Positions 1-5,506 of a stretch of DNA of 5,506 nt are shown piece by piece; the first letter of the stretch is position 1; each line of letters starts with the position of its first letter. Both the position numbers and the translations under genes were made by a program. The notes below the pieces were generated by a model. That model had not been told where the DNA came from and did no database searches. It was given only the letters and a program-made list of their open reading frames with translations. Origin of the DNA: Bacteroidia bacterium (GTDB taxonomy: Bacteria; Bacteroidota; Bacteroidia; NS11-12g; UBA955); assembly GCA_014376345.1 (NCBI GenBank), contig JACMRS010000084.1, positions 1 through 5,506 of the forward strand. The letters run 5' to 3'.

Positions 1-1184
1 CGTATGTATTTCAGTTCTTTGATTGTAAGTGGTTCTTTGCGAAGGCTTACCCAGTAAGCACTGTCGCGTTTATAAGCTTCCAGTGTTGTTGCACTGAGTT
101 CATTGTTAAAAAAACGCTTAGGGAATTTATAATCAAGCTCATAATCTGTAAAATAAACTATGGTTCGTCCAGAGTATTTTGCTTTGCCTGTTTTAGCTTT
201 ATAAAGAAATTCCATGGTGCTTGTCATCCACACACTGTCATTTACTTTTTTATTTTCCTGAGTTAAAATAAACTCATCATATTCTACAAGGTGAAATTTT
301 GGAAAGCTGAGAGTGAGCTTTCGAATCTGCCACGAACTGTCTTCAATCTCAATTTCTCCTGTAAACAGAGCATTTCCAAGCTTTCCTGGTGTTACTTTAA
401 TTCTGTAAACTGTTTTGCCATCAATAACATCAATCTCCAGCATTTTAAATTTATAGGCTATCAGTCCGCTATTGCTAACGGGCGACAGAAATGGCGATTC
501 AGATAAAGCAGGTACTGAAATCAGGTTTCTGTAAAAGTTAAAATCGCCCTGAGTTGTGGAAAGATAAAACAAGCCATCAATGTCTCCGCGTTTTGTAACA
601 CCATTGCGGATTTCTTTTATTTTTCCGGGATAATCAACATAGCGGGTAATATTTATTTCAGCCAAGTTAAGACTTGTAGAAGGCGGCAACGTATCCGGCT
701 TAGAATTTTTCTTTTTGCTCTTCTTAAATTCTGTTTCTTCAGTAGCTTTAATATAAGCCTCACTTTTATAGCCTCCTGAATAGTTGTTTTTTTCTTTAGA
801 GTTTATAGCATTGCGAATGATTTCTTCAGACCTGTCCTTTCTTCTTGCAGAAATTCCTGCAGATGAAAGAAGGTTTATGTCATCATTCAGAATCATATCC
901 TGCACAACATCACCGTTTTTAACAACTACTGAAATTGTTTGTACAGTATAGCCCGAAAGCGTGTAGACAATCTCGTACTGCCCGTTTACAAGCTTCATCA
1001 AATAGTTTCCTGAAATATCTGTTTTGGTTTCTGAAGGTCCTATTCCTTTAACCTGCACCGAAACAAAAGCAAGTGGTTCGCCATAAGTATTGGTAACTTT
1101 ACCTGTAAGGTTGTGCTGCTGTCCATGCAAGTTGGAAGCAAATGTAAAAAGAACCAATATGATATAATATGCCGAGGCTTTCAA
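1..1184 (-). CDS. CarboxypepD_reg-like / DUF5686 family envelope protein, N-terminal part (runs off left edge)
   Basis: The first 394 residues are visible; the C-terminus lies beyond the window. Residues 1-22 form a signal peptide with a hydrophobic core (YYIILVLFTFA), probably cut near HGQ-Q. Residues 25-100 form a CarboxypepD_reg-like beta-sandwich, recognisable from LTGKVTNTYGEPLAFVSV, the SGNY turn and the YEIVYTLSGY strand. From about residue 118 it matches the DUF5686 pattern: EEIIRNAIN, then YKSEAYIKA, FYRNLISVPALSESPFLSP (219-235), and an ending like GEIEIEDSSWQIRKL. Full family members are usually much longer, and their C-terminal half is thought to be an outer-membrane barrel; that part is not visible here. 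A lysine-rich stretch (154-162, KKSKKKNSK) interrupts the DUF5686 N-terminus. The start is TTG at 1184: it is the only common start codon between the in-frame stop at 1200-1202 and the signal peptide, and the first ATG (MKLV, residue 63) would remove the signal. The gene lies 86 bp downstream of the lipoprotein gene on the same strand, so co-transcription is possible. The biochemical function is unknown. Confidence 0.85.
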   Translation of the reverse strand, partial: MKASAYYIILVLFTFASNLHGQQHNLTGKVTNTYGEPLAFVSVQVKGIGPSETKTDISGNYLMKLVNGQYEIVYTLSGYTVQTISVVVKNGDVVQDMILNDDINLLSSAGISARRKDRSEEIIRNAINSKEKNNYSGGYKSEAYIKATEETEFKKSKKKNSKPDTLPPSTSLNLAEINITRYVDYPGKIKEIRNGVTKRGDIDGLFYLSTTQGDFNFYRNLISVPALSESPFLSPVSNSGLIAYKFKMLEIDVIDGKTVYRIKVTPGKLGNALFTGEIEIEDSSWQIRKLTLSFPKFHLVEYDEFILTQENKKVNDSVWMTSTMEFLYKAKTGKAKYSGRTIVYFTDYELDYKFPKRFFNNELSATTLEAYKRDSAYWVSLRKEPLTIKELKYI

Positions 1185-1270
1185 AATAACTTCAACGAAT
1201 TACTTTCAAATTAGTTACAAACTCAAAAAATTTTCTGTGAACGATACTTATTGTGCTTTAAGATCAGGTT
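1185..1270 (-). other. 86-bp gap between the two minus-strand genes, no clear signal
   Basis: This AT-rich spacer separates the lipoprotein stop from the TTG start of the DUF5686 gene. I see no GC-rich hairpin followed by a T-run that would act as an intrinsic terminator. On the minus strand there is a near-match to the Bacteroidota -7 box (CTAATTTG, about 25 bases before the TTG), but its first two bases are wrong. The gap therefore allows either read-through from the lipoprotein promoter or a weak separate promoter. Confidence 0.4.
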
Positions 1271-2701
1271 TTAGTTAAACTCGAAGGCGCCAATATCAGG
1301 AATTCCGCTTCTGGTTTTATCGTCAAAATCTATTGAAATGCCAATGTTGTCGCCTTTGTCAATGGCTGGCGAACCAACTTTCAAGCGCAGATTGCTTTTA
1401 GGCGCATCATTAAACAAAGGATCTTTATTGAAGATGTTGGTGATTCCGGAAACTGTTTTTATTTTTAAAAGACAATGATCAACAATTGCAGGAGTGGCAT
1501 TTACGTCAATATCAAAGCCAATTGCACTTTCTCCGGGTCCGTAAATAATGCAGTTTACAATTTTGTGTCCTATTGGTAAATAGTTTCTGATTTTAGCACC
1601 ATTTCCATCCCTTAAAACATTACTGATTATAAAGTGAAGTCCTTTTCCGGTTCCTGATGAAGAGTTATTGAAAGTGCAATTGGCAAAATTATAAATGCCT
1701 CCGAGGTAACCGTAAAATGTATTCGATCCGCAATTGCTGATCACCGAATTTTCCATATTAATTGTGGCTGTAAGTCCGAGTACACCTATGGAAGAACAGT
1801 TTTTAATCAGACTTTGTTTAATTATAAGTTTGGGGTTGGCATTTTCCGAAAGAGAATCCACCCAGATTCCAATGGTTGCATTTTTAATTTCAGCATGAGT
1901 TATTTCGTTGTCAACACTGCCCCGGTAAAAGTGAATACCGCGCCACTGCCCGGGTTTATTGGTATAATCGTAAGGTTCAACATTTTCAAGTCTGTCTCCT
2001 TCAAAAATAACAGGACTGGTTTTTGTGCCGGCTATTTTCAAAGTGCCAAGTACATTTAGTGCGCTAATATTGAAACGGCTGCTTCCCGAACCAAAAACAG
2101 AATTTGGTGTGCTGTAAACATGTACCCCCGGATCAATTGTTAAAGTGACACCACTGTTTACAAGCAGATAATTGACAATTACATAAGGTTTGTTATCGGC
2201 ATTAGTCCACGTAGTATTTGTTGTAATAGAATCGTTGTAAAAATAATGGGCATCCCAGCCAAAGGCTCTGAGTTGAACAAACTGTGTGTTTCCATTAGTT
2301 ACAAATTCTATTGAGTCTTTAACTTCAATAGGATTGTTTTGGTTGTTTGGTTCTAATGAAGCTTCTACAAAAACCCACATGCTGTCTTTAGCCCGAATTT
2401 CAACCTCAGTAAATGACGCGCCAGGTCTGCCATCGACATTAATGCGGTAAGGAGAATTGTCACCACCTGCAAGTCTGATTGAAGTGCTTATTTTTTTGTC
2501 ATAAGGATTTCTAACCATAAACTGTTTATTTATACTGCGTGGATAGACTCCACCCGGTATTCTTGTAAAAACAGTATCGAAATAAATCAGTGTTGAAGTA
2601 AAACCAAGTGTTGCATCTCCGGTAAACAGCTTGTCACTTTTACGGCAAGCGGTAGTAATGAGTAATAAAAACAGAATGTAAACTATAATTTTCCGGCTCA
2701 T
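1271..2701 (-). CDS. Lipoprotein with N-terminal Ig-like domain, right-handed parallel beta-helix and choice-of-anchor Q-like C-terminus
   Basis: The 476-residue product is complete. Residues 1-19 are a lipoprotein signal peptide ending ILFLLLITTAC; Cys19 is the likely lipidated residue, with a relaxed lipobox (Thr at -3). Residues 35-150 look like an Ig-like, ASPM/SPD-2/Hydin-type sandwich: IYFDTVFTR, VRNPYDKKISTSIRLAGG, and KDSIEFVTNGN followed by AFGWDA. Residues 155-425 hold a right-handed parallel beta-helix, opening with KPYVIVNYLLVNSGVTLTID and GTLKIAGTKTSPVIFEGDRLE and continuing as ladders such as NATIGIWVDS, SLIKNCSSIGVLG and NSVISNCGSNTFYG. The end (DPLFND, then LRLKVGSPAIDKGD, then PDIGAFEF) is typical of choice-of-anchor Q-like proteins. 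Beta-helices of this kind occur in polysaccharide-binding or -cleaving and adhesion proteins, but I see no convincing lyase active site, so no substrate is proposed. It is probably anchored in the outer membrane. I chose the ATG at 2701 because it opens the lipoprotein signal directly; in-frame ATGs at 2722 and 2740 lie upstream of the -7 box at 2709-2716 and would add a non-signal leader. Confidence 0.85.
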   Translation of the reverse strand: MSRKIIVYILFLLLITTACRKSDKLFTGDATLGFTSTLIYFDTVFTRIPGGVYPRSINKQFMVRNPYDKKISTSIRLAGGDNSPYRINVDGRPGASFTEVEIRAKDSMWVFVEASLEPNNQNNPIEVKDSIEFVTNGNTQFVQLRAFGWDAHYFYNDSITTNTTWTNADNKPYVIVNYLLVNSGVTLTIDPGVHVYSTPNSVFGSGSSRFNISALNVLGTLKIAGTKTSPVIFEGDRLENVEPYDYTNKPGQWRGIHFYRGSVDNEITHAEIKNATIGIWVDSLSENANPKLIIKQSLIKNCSSIGVLGLTATINMENSVISNCGSNTFYGYLGGIYNFANCTFNNSSSGTGKGLHFIISNVLRDGNGAKIRNYLPIGHKIVNCIIYGPGESAIGFDIDVNATPAIVDHCLLKIKTVSGITNIFNKDPLFNDAPKSNLRLKVGSPAIDKGDNIGISIDFDDKTRSGIPDIGAFEFN

Positions 2702-2708
2702 GAATTTG

Positions 2709-2716
2709 CAAAAATA
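2709..2716 (-). promoter_or_regulatory. Putative -7 promoter box of the lipoprotein gene
   Basis: Read on the minus strand this is TATTTTTG, an exact match to the Bacteroidota -7 consensus TAnnTTTG. It ends 7 bases before the ATG at 2701. I see no TTG (-33 element) at the usual 17-23 base spacing, so the call rests on the -7 box and its position. It supports 2701 as the start codon and predicts a 5' leader of only a few bases. Confidence 0.5.
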
Positions 2717-2836
2717 CAGCATATTAACGGCATAGCACACTTTTTAGTATGACCAAGTGTAATTATGATTAAAAGCGGACACAGAATAATTGTATTTATT
2801 GACCGTAAAAGAATACTAAATTCAAACAGATTTCGT

Positions 2837-2844
2837 TATATTTG
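2837..2844 (+). promoter_or_regulatory. Putative -7 promoter box of the TPR gene
   Basis: TATATTTG matches the Bacteroidota -7 consensus TAnnTTTG exactly and ends 6 bases before the ATG at 2851. Transcription would be expected to begin almost at the start codon. No TTG lies 17-23 bases upstream, so the -33 element is weak or absent. The box also overlaps an in-frame TTG at 2842, which argues against using that codon as the translation start. Confidence 0.55.
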
Positions 2845-2850
2845 TGTAAA

Positions 2851-4686
2851 ATGAGACTGTTTACTGTCCTGCTGATTTTCTTTTTAATTCCATTAACCTC
2901 TTTTTCTCAGAAAGAAGATGAGGAAATGGCTGCCCAGTTTTTTGCAAATAAAGATTACAGCAAAGCTGCCGACCTTTATGAAAAACTGGTAAAGCAGAAT
3001 CCTGAATCTATTTATTTTTACGAAAATTATCTTCAGAGTCTTATTAGTCTGAAGGATTTTAAGCAAGCTGAAAAAGTTGTTGAGAAACGCATAAAAAAAT
3101 CGCCATATAATTTTTCATATAAAGTAGACATTGGCTATTTGTATGATTTGCAGGGTGAAGAGGAAAAGAAAAACAAACTTTTTCAGGGTTATATTGATGA
3201 GAATCTGTCAGAATACAGTCTGATAGATAATCTTGCAAATGCTTTTCTGAAAAGAAGATTTATTGATGAGGCCATAAAAACCTATCAAAAAGGAAGGAAA
3301 TCGATTAAGCGTCCATCCGCTTTTGCGCTTGAAACAGCAGATCTTTATTTTTACAAACACGACCTTTCAAATGCGATTAATGAGTTACTTGTTCTGGTAG
3401 AAGACAATGATTTTTTTATTTCAAATGCTAAGGACAGAATGATCGTTAACTTTAATTCTAATGAAGATTATAGTATCCTTAATAAAGAACTGATAGCAAG
3501 ACTTCAGAAAAAACCCGAACAATATGCTTTTAACGACCTTCTGATGTGGTCGTTTATACAACAGAAAGACTGGAATGGCGCAATGGTACAGGCAAAAGCT
3601 ATTGATAAAAGAATGAAGGAAGAAGGTCGCCGTGTTCTCGATCTTGGTAATATTTGTAAGTCTAATGAAGCATTTGATAAAGCACTTGCCTGTTACAGTT
3701 TCGTGATTTCATTGGGTAAAGAAAAGTCTTATTATTATGAAGCACAAAAAGGTATGCTTCAAACAGGAATGGAACAATTAAGACTGCAGGATGGAGTGAG
3801 CATGGTGAAAATGCAGGAACTGGAAGCAGCCTATAAAAGATATCTGTCTGATTATAAACTAAACTGGCAAACTGGCAATGAGCAAAAAGAACTTGCAGAA
3901 CTTCATATTTATTATATGCATCAGGCAGGCAAAGGTATTGAAGAACTTGCTGCATTAGTTAAAATTCCCGGTGTTGAGTCAAGACTTCTTGCAAAGAGTA
4001 AACTGATGCTGGCAGATGCTTATCTGATTTCTGGTGATACCTGGGAAGCTGATCTTTTATACAAACAGGTTGAGAAGGATTTTGAAGAAGATCCGCTGGG
4101 ACAGGAGGCTAAATATTCTTATTCAAGATTGTGTTATTACAGAGGCGAATTCGACTGGGCACAAACACAACTGGATGTGCTGAAAGGCGCCACAACTCAG
4201 CTTATTTCTAATAATGCTATCCGGCTTTCTCTTTTAATTCAGGATAATACAGGACTTGACAGTACTGAGGAAGCAATGAAAATTTATGCTCAGGCTGATA
4301 TGTTTATTTTTCAGAACCGATATGATGAAGCTTTGAATAAACTAGATAGTATTTCAATACTTTTTCCGGGACATACATTAACAGATGAGATTCTTTTTGC
4401 AAAGGCGCTGATTATGGAAAAAAGCGGAAAATATACAGAAGCAGAAAACTATTATAACAAAGTAATTAAGGATTACTCTTTTGATATTCTGGCCGACAAT
4501 GCTTTGCTGAATCTTGCAAAACTTTACGAGTACAAATTAAACGACCTTGAAAAAGCTAAAAGTCTTTATGAAAAACTGATTATTGATTATCCCGGAAGTT
4601 TATTTGTTAACGATGCCCGCAGACATTTCAGGCAGCTAAGAGGAGACAATACACCAGAGAAAGAATTGCCCGGTTATTGGGATTAA
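2851..4686 (+). CDS. Secreted tetratricopeptide-repeat (TPR) protein
   Basis: The 611-residue product is complete. Residues 1-19 are a signal peptide (MRLFTVLLIFFLIPLTSFS) cut before Gln20; there is no lipobox Cys, so a periplasmic location is expected. TPR-type helical pairs are clearest at both ends. In the N-terminal part they are at about 24-57 (FFANKDYSKAADLYEKLVKQNP), 58-90 (LKDFKQAEKVVEKRIKKSP) and 125-153 (RFIDEAIKTYQKG). In the C-terminal part they are at about 380-412, 475-510 (NRYDEALNKLDSISILFP), 513-548 (GKYTEAENYYNKVIKDY) and 550-586 (LNDLEKAKSLYEKLIIDYP). The C-terminal units, with DYP or FPG ends, resemble the BamD/YbgF-like class. The middle (about 190-370) is helical but degenerate. 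TPR proteins act as scaffolds for other proteins; the partner is unknown. The start is ATG 2851, which opens the signal peptide; the in-frame TTG at 2842 lies inside the -7 box. The next gene begins 24 bp after the stop with no terminator between, though that gene appears to have its own promoter. Confidence 0.9.
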   Translation: MRLFTVLLIFFLIPLTSFSQKEDEEMAAQFFANKDYSKAADLYEKLVKQNPESIYFYENYLQSLISLKDFKQAEKVVEKRIKKSPYNFSYKVDIGYLYDLQGEEEKKNKLFQGYIDENLSEYSLIDNLANAFLKRRFIDEAIKTYQKGRKSIKRPSAFALETADLYFYKHDLSNAINELLVLVEDNDFFISNAKDRMIVNFNSNEDYSILNKELIARLQKKPEQYAFNDLLMWSFIQQKDWNGAMVQAKAIDKRMKEEGRRVLDLGNICKSNEAFDKALACYSFVISLGKEKSYYYEAQKGMLQTGMEQLRLQDGVSMVKMQELEAAYKRYLSDYKLNWQTGNEQKELAELHIYYMHQAGKGIEELAALVKIPGVESRLLAKSKLMLADAYLISGDTWEADLLYKQVEKDFEEDPLGQEAKYSYSRLCYYRGEFDWAQTQLDVLKGATTQLISNNAIRLSLLIQDNTGLDSTEEAMKIYAQADMFIFQNRYDEALNKLDSISILFPGHTLTDEILFAKALIMEKSGKYTEAENYYNKVIKDYSFDILADNALLNLAKLYEYKLNDLEKAKSLYEKLIIDYPGSLFVNDARRHFRQLRGDNTPEKELPGYWD

Positions 4687-4706
4687 TAAACATAATTGTA
4701 TTTTTG
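4677..4706 (+). promoter_or_regulatory. Putative full -33/-7 promoter of the modular surface-protein gene
   Basis: TTG at 4677-4679 and TATTTTTG at 4699-4706 are separated by 19 bases. This agrees with the Bacteroidota promoter pattern TTG, about 17-23 bases, TAnnTTTG. It is the best promoter in the window. The -33 element overlaps the penultimate codon (Trp) of the TPR gene, so the promoter is embedded in the end of the upstream gene. The -7 box ends 4 bases before the GTG start. Confidence 0.6.
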
Positions 4707-4710
4707 CAGC

Positions 4711-5506
4711 GTGAAGTACAGACTTCTTTTATTTTTATTGTTTTCAGGGTCAGTCGCTTATTCACAAAAATATGATGATACAGCGGTTATATGTAAAGGT
4801 AATGGCGTTCGTTTTATCAATAATGATGCAGTCGGCAGTCTTCCGTCAGTAGCCTGGGAATGGTTTATTCCGATTGGTGGTAATATCAACAAAACTCAGG
4901 GTTCCCCTTCAGATGATGTTGTTTTTTTTGCAGATACCGGTTTTTTTGAAGTAACGGAAGTTGCAACTTTCAGCAATGGTGACACAGCTCACAGATATGT
5001 TCTGGTTCAGGTAATCTTTGATAAAGTTCAGAATATCCCTTTAAAAGACACCACACTTTGCTATCCCGGTAAAAGTTTCAGTTATACTTTAGATGCGGGC
5101 AATAATGGATTAAGGTTTCGGTATTTATGGAGCACCGGACAGAAAACGCAGACAATTACAATTAAAGATTCCGGAATATACAGTGTAAAAGTTTTTAATA
5201 AATGTGATACAGTAACAAAGACTATAAGGATTAAATATCTTGATGCACCGGTGGTGGATTTAGGTGTTACATTTTTTGTTTGTTATGACAACCCGAAACT
5301 ATTGGATGCAGGAAATGCTGGATCAAAATATAAGTGGTCGACAGGTGATTCTTCACAGACAATTCTTGTCAATAAATCAGGGATTTTTAGTGTCACTGTA
5401 ACAAACAGTGCAGGTTGCGCAACTACAAGCAGCATTTCACTCAAAGACAGCTGCCCGCCGACCATTTTTCTGCCCAATGTTTTCAGGCCGGATGGCGATG
5501 GAATCA
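4711..5506 (+). CDS. Secreted Ig/PKD-repeat surface protein with type B T9SS (gliding motility-associated, CHU_C-like) C-terminal domain, runs off right edge
   Basis: The first 265 residues are visible. Residues 1-19 are a signal peptide (MKYRLLLFLLFSGSVAYSQ). Residues 23-103 resemble a PKD domain (WEWFIPIGGNI, then FFADTGFFEVTEV). Two related Ig-like units follow at 113-174 and 184-245, each with an opening Cys, LDAGN, WSTG, a GIYSV/GIFSV strand and a closing Cys. At 248 the sequence changes to CPPTIFLPNVFRPDGDGI, the typical opening of the gliding motility-associated C-terminal (type B T9SS sorting) domain, whose usual continuation (ND and about 70 more residues) lies outside the window. 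Such proteins are exported by Sec, crossed over the outer membrane by the type IX system, and attached to or released from the surface; an adhesin-like role is inferred. The GTG at 4711 is chosen because it opens the signal peptide; the only other in-frame candidate, TTG 4696, lies in the promoter and just after a stop at 4693. An internal or C-terminal enzymatic domain is unlikely, because little but the sorting domain normally follows this motif. Confidence 0.85.
   Translation, partial: MKYRLLLFLLFSGSVAYSQKYDDTAVICKGNGVRFINNDAVGSLPSVAWEWFIPIGGNINKTQGSPSDDVVFFADTGFFEVTEVATFSNGDTAHRYVLVQVIFDKVQNIPLKDTTLCYPGKSFSYTLDAGNNGLRFRYLWSTGQKTQTITIKDSGIYSVKVFNKCDTVTKTIRIKYLDAPVVDLGVTFFVCYDNPKLLDAGNAGSKYKWSTGDSSQTILVNKSGIFSVTVTNSAGCATTSSISLKDSCPPTIFLPNVFRPDGDGI
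5047..5445 (+). repeat. Two tandem diverged Ig-like domain units inside the surface-protein gene
   Basis: Unit 1 is at 5047-5232 (residues 113-174) and unit 2 at 5260-5445 (residues 184-245). Shared landmarks lie at nearly constant distance: LDAGN at 127 and 198, WSTG at 140 and 209, SGIYSV versus SGIFSV, and Cys pairs 117/165 and 191/236 that could form one disulfide per unit. DNA identity is low, so this is an old protein-level duplication rather than a recent DNA repeat. Confidence 0.7.
5452..5506 (+). other. Start of type B T9SS C-terminal sorting domain (partial)
   Basis: Residues 248-265 read CPPTIFLPNVFRPDGDGI. The FLPNVF-x-PDGDGI core is the recognisable N-terminal motif of the gliding motility-associated (CHU_C, type B) sorting domain that directs cargo to the type IX secretion system in Bacteroidota. 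The rest of the domain is cut off by the window edge. Confidence 0.8.

Larger units (their letters stand above)
2702..2850. promoter_or_regulatory. Divergent intergenic region between the lipoprotein and TPR genes
   Basis: This 149-bp AT-rich spacer separates two start codons that point away from each other. A TAnnTTTG box sits near each end, so both promoters appear to be here with about 120 bp between them. That central stretch could hold operators, but the only dyads I noticed are short and AT-rich (6-bp arms at 2761-2766 and 2786-2791; 5-bp arms at 2792-2796 and 2812-2816). I do not count them as operators. Confidence 0.55.

Noticed and set aside
291..506. Short plus-strand open frame
   Set aside because: It lies wholly inside the DUF5686 gene on the other strand, has no recognisable domain or signal, and the minus-strand reading gives a clear family match.
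1200..1270. Possible terminator after the lipoprotein gene
   Set aside because: The AT-rich run around 1227-1235 (AAAAAATTTT on the plus strand) has no GC-containing stem, so there is no support for an intrinsic terminator.
1814..2059. Short plus-strand open frame
   Set aside because: It is antisense to the beta-helix region of the lipoprotein gene and has no family features.
2702..2740. Upstream ATG starts for the lipoprotein gene at 2722 and 2740
   Set aside because: They lie upstream of the -7 box at 2709-2716 and would add 7 or 13 residues before a complete lipoprotein signal peptide.
2761..2816. Short inverted repeats in the divergent promoter region (AATTAT/ATAATT and GTATT/AATAC)
   Set aside because: The arms are only 5-6 bp of AT-rich sequence with 15-19 bp spacers, which is expected by chance in DNA of this composition; I see no operator-like symmetry.
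2842..2850. Upstream TTG start for the TPR gene
   Set aside because: The TTG is the end of the -7 promoter box, so it would not be transcribed; the ATG at 2851 opens a standard signal peptide.
3662..3955. 97-codon minus-strand open frame
   Set aside because: It is antisense to the TPR gene; the Cys/Leu/Phe-rich product is the usual shadow of a Lys/Glu-rich helical protein.
5283..5477. 64-codon minus-strand open frame
   Set aside because: It is antisense to the Ig-like repeats and the sorting-domain start of the surface protein, which are strongly supported.

Overview
The window looks like chromosomal DNA of a member of the Bacteroidota. The evidence is an AT-rich sequence, the family content (a CarboxypepD_reg-like/DUF5686 protein, a beta-helix lipoprotein with a choice-of-anchor Q-like end, and a protein entering a type B type IX secretion C-terminal domain), and the Bacteroidota-type -7 promoter motif TAnnTTTG close to three of the four start codons. 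Genus or species cannot be assigned from what is visible.

Layout. Two genes lie on the minus strand in the left half: a lipoprotein (2701 down to 1271), then 86 bp downstream a DUF5686-type protein (1184 down to the left edge, truncated). Two genes lie on the plus strand in the right half: a secreted TPR protein (2851-4686), then 24 bp downstream a modular surface protein (4711 to the right edge, truncated). The pairs diverge from a 149-bp intergenic region (2702-2850) that carries a promoter motif for each direction. No stretch over 300 bases lacks a gene. No RNA gene, mobile element, CRISPR array or convincing terminator was seen.

How the genes fit together. All four products carry an N-terminal export signal, so this is a cell-envelope locus. 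One is a predicted lipoprotein, one belongs to a family associated with the outer membrane, one is a periplasmic or outer-membrane-associated TPR scaffold, and one is a predicted type IX secretion cargo with Ig/PKD-like domains. No catalytic domain is recognisable in the visible parts, and nothing proves that the four proteins act together.

The most interesting signal is regulatory. Three genes have TAnnTTTG ending only 4 to 7 bases before the start codon, which predicts leaderless or nearly leaderless transcripts. I found no convincing new defence, mobile or metabolic system.
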